Origin: Zanthoxylum bungeanum
Lineage: Eukaryota; Streptophyta; Magnoliopsida; Sapindales; Rutaceae
DNA length: 64,000 nucleotides
Assembly: GCA_019454045.1 (NCBI GenBank)
Contig: SKCR01049654.1
Location: 248,001-312,000 of the forward strand
Reading direction: 5' to 3'
Within the stretch, counting starts at the first letter, position 1. Every line of letters starts with the position of its first letter. Positions 43,296-55,719 of this stretch are shown piece after piece. The notes beneath the pieces were generated by a model, which saw only the letters and a program-made list of their open reading frames with translations, ran no database searches and had not been told where the DNA came from. A program made the position numbers and the translations under genes.

Positions 43296-44101
43296 GTAGT
43301 TGAAAAGATAGTAATATTTTTGTCCTACAGTTATATCAGAATTCACACATTTTTTTAGCAATGGAATTTTTTTTCTGATTTTTTTTTATTTACAATATCT
43401 TAATCCATGTAACAGTTGTTAAGACACCCTTATAGACTTAATTACTCGGATTTCAGATATCTTTTTTTTATAACATCTTTAATCCATGTAGCGTGCTTTG
43501 GGCCAGTGAATCCCAAACCAGTTGGGTTTATGGCACTAGGTATTAAGACACCCTTACAGACTTAATTACTCGGATTTCAGATGTAAATTTTTATTTTTTT
43601 TATTCCATCGCCTTTTTAGATGTTCCCTCTAATTAAACTAGAGCACTGAATATTACAAACTTTTCACTTTCAACTCATGGCCGTATGTTACCATGCATGT
43701 TGATAATACCTTTCAACTGAGCATATGAAGATCCAATTTAGTCAGTATTATGGAGATTTCACAAATTAAATAATTCAAAAGGAAATTAAAAAAAATTAAC
43801 TTGTTGCGAAATAGGTTGAGATACGTCTCAAGAGTGGAAATTCCTTACACAACTATCTCACAACAATTTCACCAGATAAGTCAAATTAAAAACACAAAAA
43901 AATATATTTTTTTATTATTTTTTTTATAATTTTTTAATATTTTTTGAATTTTTGAAAATTTTTGACTAAAAACCAAGTAAAATTAACACAACGAAAAATA
44001 AAAACAAGATACTAGTCAACTATTCTCCTCCCCCAAACCTAATTGAGACATTGTCCCCAATATCTAAAAAAGTACGAGAAGAGTTTAGAAAACAGTACCT
44101 G
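43296..44101 (-). other. Athila-2 3' UTR fragment
   Basis: Non-coding. It carries remnants of the 115-bp duplication (43390-43440, 43470-43590), the purine tract CTCCCCCAAACCT and an inverted repeat like that at 6549-6568 but with one mismatch (AGACATTGTCCCCAATATCT, about 44046-44065). It ends with ACCTG, the left target duplication of Ogre-2. Confidence 0.7.
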
Positions 44102-46592
44102 TGTAGACACTGTATTTTTGCATAAAAACCAGAAACCCTAACAACCCTCTCTTCTTTCACACACAGATACGGCCACACAAGAGAAACCCTAGCATTCTTC
44201 TCTCTTCACGACTAGTCTCTTCTTCCCACTCTCGCCTCTTTATTCCCTCTCTCTCATTTCCCCTTATATTCACGGCAGTAACCACTGAACGCAAAAATAA
44301 GAACAAAACATAAACCCTAAAAAAACACGTTGATTGCTCTCATCTTCTCCACTGACACAAACCTTCAACCATGAAAAGAAACGATCCTAAGGCCACCATC
44401 AAAGCTCTCCTGGCACACAGCCACTGACGCCCCTCTCTGATCTCTCTACCTCTCACCTCTCTCTCTCTCTCTCACTCCTTCATCTGACGGCAAAACAGCT
44501 CTCGGCAACCACAACAATAAGAATCCTAGTTACACCTCTCTCTCTCATAGCTTCTCTCGGCCATAACAAAGGAAGAAAAGAGAAACCCTAATGCCTTCTT
44601 CGGCGCACAGCTCTCTCTCATCCTAAACACATAAATAAAACCCTATTGCCTTCTTCACCCCATCTTTCTGAGCCAAACGTGAACAACAAAAACCCTAACC
44701 TTCACGATATGTTCCTCCTCTCTCATTCACGGTACAAGGGAACCAGGAAACCCTAAGCTCCACAAACCGAGCAACAATGCAACAAGCCAAGCCATACACG
44801 ACAGCCACACATTCACCAAACTAGCCAGACACGAAAAAGCACCCACCAACAACTAACTGGCCAAAGACAAACATCCAAGCTGCTTGACCACCTTCATTCA
44901 ACCTCACCGACCAAACAGCAAAAAAGCCACCCAAAGACTAGAAACCAAATACCCACCAACAAACCCTAAAGCCATCGAGTAAATAACATCAAACATCAAC
45001 AAATCAATGCCGCCACCGACAACAATCAAACACAAATGCCCTTCAACTGACATGTCCATACAGTCCCTACAACAGTGCCCCAACCGAACCAAATTCACCA
45101 AGCCAATCAACCAAAGCAGCCACGCATGCAAATAATAAAACCACTAAACACATGGGCCTAAGCCCTTCCCCGAAACCAAACGTGAAACAGTGAGCAAACA
45201 ACCCTTAAAACAGTCCAAACCAGTCCCAAAACAGTCCAAAAATCATCCCAAACTAGCGGACCAGAAAAACCGAAACAAAGAAGAAAATAGAGAAAACAGC
45301 GAGCGAAAATAGCAAACCATCAAACCAGAAAAAGAGCAAAGCGTTAACCCTTCCGGTGACGTCCCAACGCACTACCGAGAAATGACTTAAAAGGTAAGAC
45401 CCGAGGGCACCCTTTACTATATTTTATTTTGTCGTTCTGGATGCGGCATACTTGGTTCGACGTGAAATACGTCTAACCGGGTATGTGGAGTCCTACATTG
45501 AAAATGGCCAAATTCTTTGGTCACATATTTATTGTTCCGCATTTGTTTTGTGTTATTTATCTTCCTTGTTATTTCGTATATTTATCTCTTCGGTTATTTA
45601 TTGTTATATGCATTATCATATTTCATGGATGTCAACATTGGGTTAATGATTACGTTGTGTTAATGATTGCGTGTTATCCATTGTGGTATATCGGATGGAA
45701 ACCCATACATAAATTTCGTAGCCGAATCTGAATGGACGGTAGTACGGTCTGTACATGGGATACAACTCCACGTACCGATTCAGAAACACTCATACATGTG
45801 TTTATGTCATTATAGATGCCGTTTTTATAATCTCGTTCGAATGTGTTCCCGAACGCCACACGAACATATGCATTCTGCCTCACTCCGTTCTAACGTATTT
45901 CTGAATGCTACTCGAACGCATACATTCGGCCATATCCCATTCGAACTCATTTTTGAACGCTACTCGAACGCATGCATTCTGTTTTACCATGTGTCATATC
46001 TTATCCCGTTCGAACGCGTTTTCGAACGCTACACGAATGCATACATTCGGCCTTATCTCGTTCGAACGCTACTCGAACGCATGCATTATGTCTTGTCATG
46101 CATCACATCCCATCTTGTTCGAACGTGTTTCCAAACGCTACATGAACGCGTGCATTCTGCCTCACTCCGTTCGAATGCGTTTTCGAACGCTATACGAACG
46201 AGCACACACTAGACAGACCCTTTTCCATCATATTTCATGCATGTTTGCCTCTTTGGTTATTTCTTTCGCATTATGTACTTAAATATCTCTCTTTAATGTA
46301 ATATGCTTCCATTGCTTCTATTAATGTTTATGGGTATGCGAATTCCTGTGTTTATTTGAATTATCTTGTGTGTGTTGCATAAGACTTGGTTATATTATTG
46401 CATAAATCCTTTCATTACAATTGGCATAAGTAAGGGACCATTCCGAAACCAACGGTTTTAAATCATTTCCCAGTTCACACTGGGTGGCGACTCCATTTTA
46501 TTTCTTCGGTTTAGTCCCCCGCAGGCTACTCCGTACTCCCGACTAGGCCGCAAGCCCGGACAGCGTCGCCCACCTCTGTGGCCATGTCTACA
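44102..46592 (+). repeat. Ogre-2 5' LTR
   Basis: 2491 bp. Compared with the 3' LTR it lacks about 900 bp near its start: GTATTTTTGCATAAAA is followed at once by sequence equivalent to about 53200. It contains six exact AAACCCTAA words (44133-44969), CT-rich microsatellites near 44455-44475, a 52-bp repeat array (45830-46205) and a primer-site-like TGGCGACTCCA at 46485-46495. Confidence 0.92.
45830..46205. repeat. 52-bp TTCGAACG repeat array in Ogre-2 5' LTR
   Basis: About eight units of roughly 52 bp with GTTCGAACGNGTTTTCGAAC, GCTACTCGAACGCATGCATT and related words; two units are longer (CATGTGTCATATC, CATGCATCACATC insertions). TTCGAA and GCATGC are palindromic. The same array is in the 3' LTR at about 54900-55290. 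Open frames across it (45667-46212) are not genes. Confidence 0.85.
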
Positions 46593-46595
46593 GTC

Positions 46596-46613
46596 TGGCG
46601 ACTCCACTGGGGA
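46596..46613 (+). other. Primer-binding site of Ogre-2
   Basis: TGGCGACTCCACTGGGGA, three bases after the LTR. It is the tRNA-Arg type site described for Ogre elements (TGGCGACTCTGCTGGGGA), with two changes. Confidence 0.8.
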
Positions 46614-47905
46614 TAGAGAATCGGCCCCGAAATAATGTCTTATAATGTTTGTGATTTGTGTTTTAGTTAACCTTGTCTCATATTTTGCATATCATTTCTT
46701 ACATTGATGGTATCATGTATCGTGAAGTTGTTTTCGCTCGAAGCTGCGGATCTTTATATGGTATCATCACTCGTTGGCACGTACCTTAGGGTATAAAAAA
46801 GGTGCGTTCACTTGGTCGATCGAATCCTTGAGTTGGGAGACCTAGTTGTGGGTAACCCTTCACCGGCGGGAGCCTTTATCAATACTCCCATAAAACTGCA
46901 TGAGAACCATAGTTATATAACCAATAGAAGCCACATTTTATGCTTGTGTTTGGGACCATCATCATTTAGATTCATTGGACTTCTTGTCATGAGATGTGAA
47001 CTTGTTGGGCCATTTAAACTGGGATGAGTTTGTGTCTTATGACGATTGGGCCAAAAGCTTCTAAAATACTGATGGGCCACTTTGTGTTTGGCCCCCATAT
47101 CATTTGAAGTTGTTTAGCCACGTTATTGCAAAAGTGTAAACCTGTTGGCCCTTTTTCAACTGGGACAAGTTTGCACCACGCAATAATATGATTGAATGCT
47201 TTGAAGTGATAATGGGTCAACTTGTATGAAAACCTTGATGGACTTAGAAAATCCAATCATGATATAAATATGCTAGAAGCATGAGTCTGATATCCACATT
47301 GGCTTTCATCCAGGAAGGATACGCCTTGTTACGGCATATTTATTTATTTTGGATACCTCCAAGTCCATCCCCATGACCGTGATCACCGAAGGCCCAATTC
47401 ATCATTTCTAGATAATGGCACGATCCCTATAATAGACTTAGTCCATGTTGTAAATGGGCGGTCTTTGTCTTTTACCGATGGAAATGGACTGAGGTAGCCA
47501 AGGTTCGCATTTGTAGCATATGAGAGAACGATTTTGTGTACCCCACATTGGTGCATAAAATAAGCCATACCTAGGACAGAAATGGACTTACCACGAGTGT
47601 GGGAGATATAAGGTCGGAAGGATATATGTTTTTTTTATAACCACTTGCATCTCATGCATACACGCATCATGTTAACCTATGTGTCTTAAAAGCCATCATA
47701 GATATCTGTTGGGTTAGAAAAAGAAGACTTGTCAAGAAGAGTTTAGCAAACATGGATATTGGGGAAAAGGAAACCGAGGAACATAAAAATTTACGGCAAT
47801 GATAGAAAGACCATTGAGAAAAAAAAATTACGGCAAGAATAAAAAGACCATTGGGAGGGGCCTTTAGTAAAAAAAAAAAGAAAAAAAAAAGAAAAAAAAA
47901 TTGTT
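46614..47905 (+). other. Ogre-2 leader with gag trace
   Basis: Leader collinear with Ogre-1. At about 47740-47780 AGTTTAGCAAACATGG and the following bases give ANMDIGEKETEE, the same gag beginning as in Ogre-1; stops follow after about 25 codons, then a short duplication (TTACGGCAA and AAAGACCATTG, twice) and an A-rich run to 47905. The rest of gag-pol is gone. Confidence 0.6.
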
Positions 47906-49012
47906 TGTTTTTAATCCTTAATAGTTAGGCATAAGTCCAATGATGAAATCGTTTGCTTTATGGTGAAGTCTTAGAAACGATAAGTTCTTGATGTGCTTTT
48001 ATCTGATACTTTGAGTAATTGATCTATGTTAGACTCGTGAGCACTTAATCATAGGTTTATAGCAGTGAAAACCTGAGTAGTCGGCAAGGTGACTAGTTGA
48101 AGAAATTGCAGGTCGATGAATAACCATTTGCTTAGATGTCTATCCTGATTTGATTGTGTTATGATGTGTGGCATGGTTGAAAATAAAAGAAAAGTCTCTA
48201 AAGCAAAAATAAAAATAAACCACCTATAACCGATAAGCGTGAAGCTACCCATGGGCGAGTATTAGGACCACCATGAGGAGAAATGCTACCTTAAAGGGTA
48301 GGTGTGTTGAAAAAAAAAGAAGATAAAAGAAAAAAAAAAGATAAAAGAAAAAAAAACCATGCCATATTGAGCACGGAAAAGCAATTGCAAGTATAATTGA
48401 GACATCTAGGTTGGTTTGACCCATCGAACCCGATTTTTAAACGAAATCATTGAGTTGGCTTACCTAGGAATCAAGCTGTAAATGAACCTTTGCACAAACA
48501 CACTTTGAGTCTGGCTTTGATCATTTATTCAAAAACTCAGATTTGAGTTGCATTGAGTGCTTTGAAGGTTCTCTGGTCTCCTTACTCAGCATTCTTTGAG
48601 GACAATAATATGTATAACTATTGGGACTATTTTGTAGCCTGTAATATAGTATGTTGATACAGAGTGACACATCACGTAGTCCAACTTGACCTAGTGCAAG
48701 CAGCGAAGAGCAGAAAGCTAAACCAAGTCTGGGGCGACCTGTCTACCACCCCGCAAATAAGGAACACAATGAGATCTTGAGTCATAAGACCAAAGAGAAC
48801 TGAGCAATCACCAGAAAAGAACTGGCAGAAGGAAATTGTAAGCAGACCCAGGGGGCGACCACAGACTTTTGTAGGTAAGAAGCACCGAGGAGCACAAGGA
48901 AGGCCTAACCCATCGGAATAGCAAATACATACAAGCATACATGCATACACGTCACATACACGCATTTTTTTTTTTCGCAGGTTTTGAAGAAAAGGACAAA
49001 AGCGGCAAAGAC
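47906..49012 (+). other. Ogre-2 3' region, unique blocks
   Basis: 47910-48660 matches Ogre-1 1687-2460 in reverse. 48665-49012 resembles the tail after integrase in Ogre-1 (2691-2895), ending in a T-tract, CGCAG and GTTTTGAAGAAAAGG. No ORF with recognisable domains. A-rich tracts lie at 48310-48355. Confidence 0.65.
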
Positions 49013-49480
49013 AAGCAGTTTCGGGAATGAATCCCAGGGTCGAGGACCACATTATCAGTAGTTTCGGGAATGAATCCCAGGGTCGAGGCCCACATTATCA
49101 GCATTTTCGGGAATGAATCCCAGGGTCGAGGCCCACATCATCAGCAGTATCGGGAATGAATCCCAGGGTCGAGGCCCACATTGTCAGTAGTTTCGGGAAT
49201 GAATCCCAGGGTCAAGGCCCATATTATCAGCAGTTTCGGGAATTAATCCCAGGGTCGAGGCCCACATTATCAGCAGTTTCGGGAATGAATCCCAGGGTCG
49301 AGGCCCACATTGTCAGCAGTTTTGGGAATGAATCCCAGGGTCGAGGCCCACATTATTAGCAGTTTTGGGGAATAATTTCCCAGGGTCGAGGCCTACACTA
49401 TCAGCATTTTTGAGAATGAATCCCAGGGTCGAGGCCCACATCATCAGCAGTCTTGGGAATGAATCTAGGGTCGAAGTCCA
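49013..49480 (+). repeat. 43-bp minisatellite in the Ogre-2 3' region
   Basis: About eleven units of 43 bp (TTTCGGGAATGAATCCCAGG, GTCGAGGCCCACATTATCAG). Same family as 1-1686 in Ogre-1, reverse complemented. Unit length is very regular here, unlike the mixed Ogre-1 array. Confidence 0.95.
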
Positions 49481-49494
49481 CATTCAGCATAGTT

Positions 49495-49995
49495 AGGGAA
49501 CAAAGCCCATTCTCAACAGGGTTCGGAAATGGACCATCTCTCATCAGTAACGGTTCGAAAATGAACCACCTCACATCGGTAACAGTTCGGAAATGAACCA
49601 TATCTCATCAGTAACGGTTCGGAAATGGACCATCTCTCCTCAGTAACTGTTCGGAAATATGCCATCTCTCATCAGTAACGGTTCAAAATGAACCATCTCT
49701 CATCAGTAACGGTTCGGAAATGGACCACCCCACATCAGTAACAGTTCGGAAATGGACCATCTCTCATCAGTAATGGTTCAGAAATGGACCATCTCTCATC
49801 AGTAATGGTTCAGAAATGGACCACCTCACATCAGTAACGGTTCGGAAATGGACCACCTCACATCAGTAATGGTTCGTAAATGGACCATCTCTCATCAGTA
49901 ACGGTTCGGGAATGGACCACCTCTCACAAAGTAACGGTTCGGGAATGGACCACCTCTCACATAGTAACGGTTCATGAATGAACCAGTGGTCAAGC
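49495..49995 (+). repeat. 32-bp minisatellite in the Ogre-2 3' region
   Basis: About fifteen units of 31-33 bp: AACGGTTCGGAAATGGACCA plus TCTCTCATCAGT, with CCTCACATCAGT variants. Unrelated in sequence to the 43-bp array next to it and not seen in the Ogre-1 part of the window. Confidence 0.93.
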
Positions 49996-50133
49996 ACCTC
50001 GACATCAAATCCACTCAGTTTGAAGCATCTCGCAAAGCAGCAGGTAAGTATGACGGTCGACGAATCAGGTAAGTAAAAAATGCATGCATAACTTTGATAG
50101 GGTTGTCACTGTCACACACTGCACAAGCCCCAT

Positions 50134-50148
50134 CAAAGTGGGGGTGAC
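50134..50148 (+). other. Polypurine tract of Ogre-2
   Basis: CAAAGTGGGGGTGAC directly before the 3' LTR start TGTAGACATTG. Expected primer site for plus-strand DNA synthesis. Confidence 0.7.
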
Positions 50149-53100
50149 TGTAGACATTGTATTTTTACATAAAGCCTAATGATGAGCCTCGTATGGAGGC
50201 ACTACCCGATAAGTTACGGAAGTCGCGGGAAACGGACGTCGGAAGGGAAAATTCTAAAATTAATTGCTCGTCAAATTTAAAATCACTAGTTAGCCGTGGG
50301 ATCGCTCAGTCGATTCCTATTTTAAATATTAATCTTGGCCCAAATCCTCCGCACCCATCCAAAGCTCATACGCACCCATCCAAAGCCCATACGCACCCAT
50401 CCAAAGCCCAATTACATAACCTTAACCCTAATGCACCACTATAAAAACACAACCTAAACCAAACCCTAAAACCTAGACTCTCACGCCTCCTTCTCCCCCA
50501 CCAATTCACTTACACGACAAAAGATACAATGAAACCCTAATGATCATCTCTCTCTCTTCTTCCCACCAAACACAAAACTCTCGGCCTCACAAACCAAAAA
50601 GCACAAAAACCCTTCGACCAGCCTCTCTACCTTACACGGCCTTCATCCCCTCTCTTATTCCCATCAAACTCACGCCCACAAAAAAACAGACAGTGGAACC
50701 TTGACCGGTGCGTAATCACACGCGTATAACGCAAGCGCACGTATCGTTCAAGTAGTATAAAAAGTATCGATCCCACGAGGACTTAATACCTAAGCTATTA
50801 ATTTTATGAGGTAAAATGATTACTAGTATCTAACAGGTTGTTTGATAGATTTGAAAAGGTGACGATTCTAAATTTAAAAATAAGTAAATAAAATTGTTCG
50901 AAAGTAGATTTAAGAAAATTCAATATTAAAAACTATCTAGGGTTGTGATTTCTTCCAATATCATTTTAAAGATGAAGTGGTTATCTTATAGTTGGGTAAA
51001 ATATTGATTTATTAACCTGGAACACTAAATTATGTAAAAGCCTCTTCCGATGGTCAACTACAAATATCCAGTATAACCCAATTGAACCATATGTCTATGT
51101 CAACCAAATTACCTGGATTTATTAAGATTAAGTTCCAATTATGGCTACCCCCGCCCAACAGGTATATTCCTATCCTGTAAGGAAATCTATTAAAGGGTTA
51201 TCTATCCTCAAGGAAGATCGTGGGCTATTGAGTCTAAAGTTTTAAACTTAAAATCTCTATGTCTAGTTCATTTTAAGTTTACCAGTTCAATTTTATTAAT
51301 GGCCAGTTAATAAAAAGCATTAATATTAAGACTCAATAAATAAACATTTATATTACCCAAACTATAATTTAACCCCTTATAAATCGGTGATATTGGATTT
51401 CATCACAACCCCAGATAACTGGCTTAGTTACGACACATATTTACAAGTAGTAAAAAAAATAAAAGACATAAAGTAAAATACTAAAAATTAAATACTGACA
51501 AGTAAATTGTTGAAAAGTAAATAAAGTAAAAGTAAAAGTAAAAGTAAAAAAAATAAAAGTAAATTACTGAAAGTAAATTGCTGAAAAGTAAATTGCTGAA
51601 ATTAAATAAAGTAAAAGTACAATAAAAGAAAATGTTGGGGTTAGAGGATCAACTTTTATTTCAACTATTTTAGATATCTCCCTTAATATAATATATTAAC
51701 TTTGCGTGATAATTACCAATCAGCCATATAGGCGGTATCCTGATTAAGTCAAATTAATAATTAATTACCAACCGACCAACCAGGCGGTATCCATACTTAG
51801 TCAGGTTAAAACCAATTTATAATTAATTTCCAACCGGCCAATATAGCGGTATCCTCATTAAGTCAGGTTTTAAATAGTTTATATTTTATATTTAAGGGAG
51901 ATTAATCTAGATAGCAATAATAAAAGCTTTACCTTTTACCCCTGCAAGGGGGAGTTACCTCCTCATTGCTTGAAAAATAAAAACTGCAAAAGTAAAGAAA
52001 GAAAATATTTGTGCGTAAAAGTAAATTACGGAAAGTAAAAACTGAAAAGTAAAGAAAAGAAAGTGCGAAAGCGGAAATTAATTACTGGAAGCTGTAAATA
52101 AACAAACAAGATACAATCTTCTTATTTATTCATTAGGAATTTCAAAGAAGAAATTATGAATTTTACAAATGAAATGGTTTGGTATTTATAGGCAAAATTT
52201 TGCCTCCATCAAATCATCCATCAAATTCTTCACCAAATCCATTATTAATTTCTCCACTAATTACTCCACCAAATCCATTATTAATTGCTCCACTAATTTG
52301 CTTATCATGTTTGGTGGTGATTTGATAATTTTTATAATTTATTTATTAATTTTTTTTTTTTTGCTTTGAAAATGATTGAAAATGACTTTAATAATTATAC
52401 ACAACACACTTCTGGATGGTTCATCAATTTCGGTCATGAAATATTCAGAATTCGAAATTATTTTGTCTTTCAAAGTTGTAGATCATCGAGTCTTCTTTAA
52501 TCTGGCACTTGAATCAGCTCACTCCGATATCGGAGTAAGAAGTTATGCCCAAAATATGACAGATGTGCAAAACTGGAATTTCCAAAACTGCACTTTGTCA
52601 AAAACGCCCTTTCAAGTTTCCAATCTCCAAAATTAAAATATCAAGTCCAATAATTGCCCTTATTTGACCCATATTTCTTCTTAAATAATTTCATTGAGAC
52701 CCGATATTATTTTATCTGCAAAATAAACTAAAACACATCAAAACGTTCATCAAACCCGAGAAACTAAACAAAATATTAAGTTAAAAGGCGGTAAATATTG
52801 ATATATTTTCCGCTCATCAAACCTTAATGCTTCTTCTCTCGGCACATATTCACTCTCACGAACTCTCTCTCTAATCTCACATTCACAACACATACAGGTC
52901 AACAGACTAACCCTAATCTCGGCCACTCTCTCTAACCTCTCTCATCTTCTCTTCGCTCCCAACTCACACAGGCCACGACAACAAAAACATAATCCCTTAA
53001 GCCACAAATAAAGTCGTGACCCACCTGCCAACGAACGCAAATCATCAATAACAAAAAGCCAAAATCGTGAGCAGCATCAAGAAAAGACACACATACGACA

Positions 53101-55679
53101 CACACATTCAGATGACTCTTCCCTCTCACTTAACCACTCGGCTTTTCCCTAACAGCCCTCAGACCTCTCACTCTCCCTCCACTCTCGGCACCTCAAAAAA
53201 ACAAGAAACCCTAACAGCCCTCTCTTCTTTCACACACAGATACGGCCACACAAGAGAAACCCTAGCATTCTTCTCTCTTCACGACTAGTCTCTTCTTCCC
53301 TCTCCCGCCTCTTTCCTCCCTCTCTCTCCTTTCCCCTTAGATTCACGGCAGTAACCACTGAACACAAAAATAAGAACAAAACATAAACCCTAAAAAAACA
53401 CGTTGACTGCTCCCCTCTTCTCCACTGACACAAACCTTCAACCATGAAAAGAAACGATCATAAGGCCACCATCAAAGCTCTCCTGGCACACAGCCACTGA
53501 CGCCCCTCTCTTATCTCTCTACCTCTCACCTCCCTCTCTCTCACTCCTCCATCTGACGGTAAAACAGCTCTCGGCAACCACAACATTAAGAATCCTAGCT
53601 ACACCTCTCTCTCCCATAGCTTCTCTCTCTCGGCCATAACAAAGGAAGAAACGAGAAACCCTAATGACTTCCTCGGCGCATAGCTCTCTCTCACCCTAAA
53701 CACATAAACAAAACCCTACTGCCTTCTTCACCCCCTCTCTCTGAGCCAAACGTGAACAACAAAAACCCTAGCCTTCATGATATGTTCCTCCTCTCTCATT
53801 CACAATACAAGGGAACCAGAAAACCCTAAGCTCCACAAACCGAGAAACAATGCAACAAGCCAAGCCATACACGGCAGCCACACATTCACCAAACTAGCCA
53901 CACACGACAAAACCACCCAACCAATAACCAACTGGCCAAAGATAAACATCCAAGCTGCGTGACCACCTTCATTCAACCTCGCCGACCAAACAGTAAAAAA
54001 GCCACCCAAATACGAGAAACCAAATACCCACCAACAAACCCTAAAGCCATCGAGTAAATAACAGCAAACATCAATAAATCAAGGCCGCCACCGACAACAA
54101 TCAAACACAAATGCCCTTCAACCAACATGTCCATACAGTCCCTACAACAATGCCCCTACCGAAACAAATTCACCAAGCCAATCAGCCAAAGCAGTCACGC
54201 ATGCAAATAATAAAACCACTAAACACATGGACCTAAGCCCTTCCCCGAAACCAAACGTGAAACAGTGAGCAAACGGCCCTTAAAACAGTCTAAACCAGTC
54301 CCAAAACAGTCCCAAAATCATCCCGAACCAGCGGACCAAAAAAACCAAAATAGTGAAGCAAATAGAGAAAACAGCGAGCGGAAATAGCAAACTAGCGAAC
54401 CAGAAAAAGAGTGAAGCGTTAACCCTTCTGGCGACGTCCCAACGCACTCCCGAGAAACGACTTAAAAGGTAAGACCTGAGGGCACCATTTACTATATTTT
54501 ATTTTTTCATTCTGGATGCGGCATACTTGGTTGGACGAGAAATACGTCCAATCGGGTATGCGAAGTCCTACATTGAAAACGGCCAAATTCTTTGGTCACA
54601 TATTTATTGTTCCGCATTTGTTTTGTGTTATTTATCTTCCTTGTTATTTCGCATATTTGTCTCTTCGGTTATTTATTGTTATATGCATTATCATATTTCA
54701 TGTATGTCAACATTGGGTTAATGATTGCGTTGTGTTAATGATTGCGTGTTATCCCTTGCGGTATATCGGATAGAAACCCAGACATAAATTATGTAGCCGA
54801 ATCCGAATGGACGGTAGTGCGGTCTGTACATGGGATACAACTCCACGTACCGCTTGAGAAACACTCATGCATGTGTTTATGTCATTATAGATGCTGTTTT
54901 TGTAATCTTATTCGAATGCATTCCCGAACGCCACACGAACATATGCATTATGCCTCACTCCGTTCGAACACGTTTCTGAACGCTACTCGAACGCATACAT
55001 TTGGCCATATCCTGTTCGAACGTGTTTTCGAACGCTACTCGAACGCGTGCATTCTATTTTACCGTGTGTCATATCTTATCCTATTCAAACATATTTTCAA
55101 ACGCTACAGGAACGCATACATTCGCCATTATCCCGTTCGAACGTGTTTTCGAACGCTACTCGAACACATGTATTATGTCTTATCATGCATCACATCACAT
55201 CTCGTTCGAACGCATTTCCAAACGCTACACGAATGCGTGCATTCTACCTCACTCCGTTCGAATGCGTTTCCGAACATTATATGAACGAGCACACACTGGA
55301 CAGGCCCTTTTCCATAATATTTCATGCATGTTTACCTCTTTGGTTATTTCTTTCACATTATGTACTTAAATATCTCTCTTTAATGTAATATGCTTCCATT
55401 GCTTCTATTAATGTTTATGGGTATGCGAATTCCTGTGTTTATTTGAATTATCTTGTGTGTGTTGCATAAGACTTGGTTATATTATTGCATAAATCCTTTC
55501 ATTACAATTGGCATAAGTAAGGGACCATTCTGAACCCAACGATTTTAAATCATTTCCCAGTTCACACTGGGTGGTGACTCCATTTTATTTCTCCGGTTTA
55601 GTCCCCCACGGGCTACTCCGTACTCCCGATCGGGCCGCGAGCCCGGACAGCGTCGCCCACCTCTGTGGCCATGTCTACA
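50149..55679 (+). repeat. Ogre-2 3' LTR, split by an Athila solo LTR
   Basis: About 3.4 kb without the insertion at 50702-52819. Its first 550 bases, deleted in the 5' LTR, keep the block GGAAGTCGCGGGAAACGG (50219-50236) also found in Ogre-1 and in the solo LTR. It carries teloboxes from 53206 on, the 52-bp array (about 54900-55290) and a changed internal primer core TGGTGACTCCA near 55572. Confidence 0.92.
50702..52819 (-). repeat. Athila-type solo LTR with AACCT target duplication
   Basis: TGACCGGTGCG to CGCTCATCA, 2118 bp, with AACCT at 50697-50701 and 52820-52824. The exact duplication defines the true LTR ends for the whole Athila family here. TATA box on the minus strand at 52183-52190. 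No internal sequence. Confidence 0.95.
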
Positions 55680-55719
55680 ACCTGGTTAGCTGAAATTCTA
55701 CATCTAAAAAGAAAATTAT

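Larger units (their letters stand above)
44102..55679 (+). mobile_element. Ogre-2: Ogre-type element with ACCTG target duplication
   Basis: 5' LTR 44102-46592, primer site 46596-46613, leader, a gag trace, non-coding 3' region with two minisatellites, purine tract and 3' LTR 50149-55679. ACCTG is found at 44097-44101 and 55680-55684. No protease, RT, RNase H or integrase is left, so the element was mobilised by others. LTR ends are TGTAGACA and TGTCTACA. Confidence 0.93.

Noticed and set aside
44133..44969. Interstitial telomere array
   Set aside because: AAACCCTAA words are separate and irregularly spaced, not tandem TTTAGGG repeats.
45667..46212. 181-codon ORF with His/Arg-rich repeats (also 54742-55284)
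   Set aside because: By-product of the 52-bp TTCGAACG array; two overlapping frames are equally open.
49495..49995. CRISPR-like array (about 32-bp repeats)
   Set aside because: Units are head to tail with no spacers, in a plant retrotransposon 3' region.
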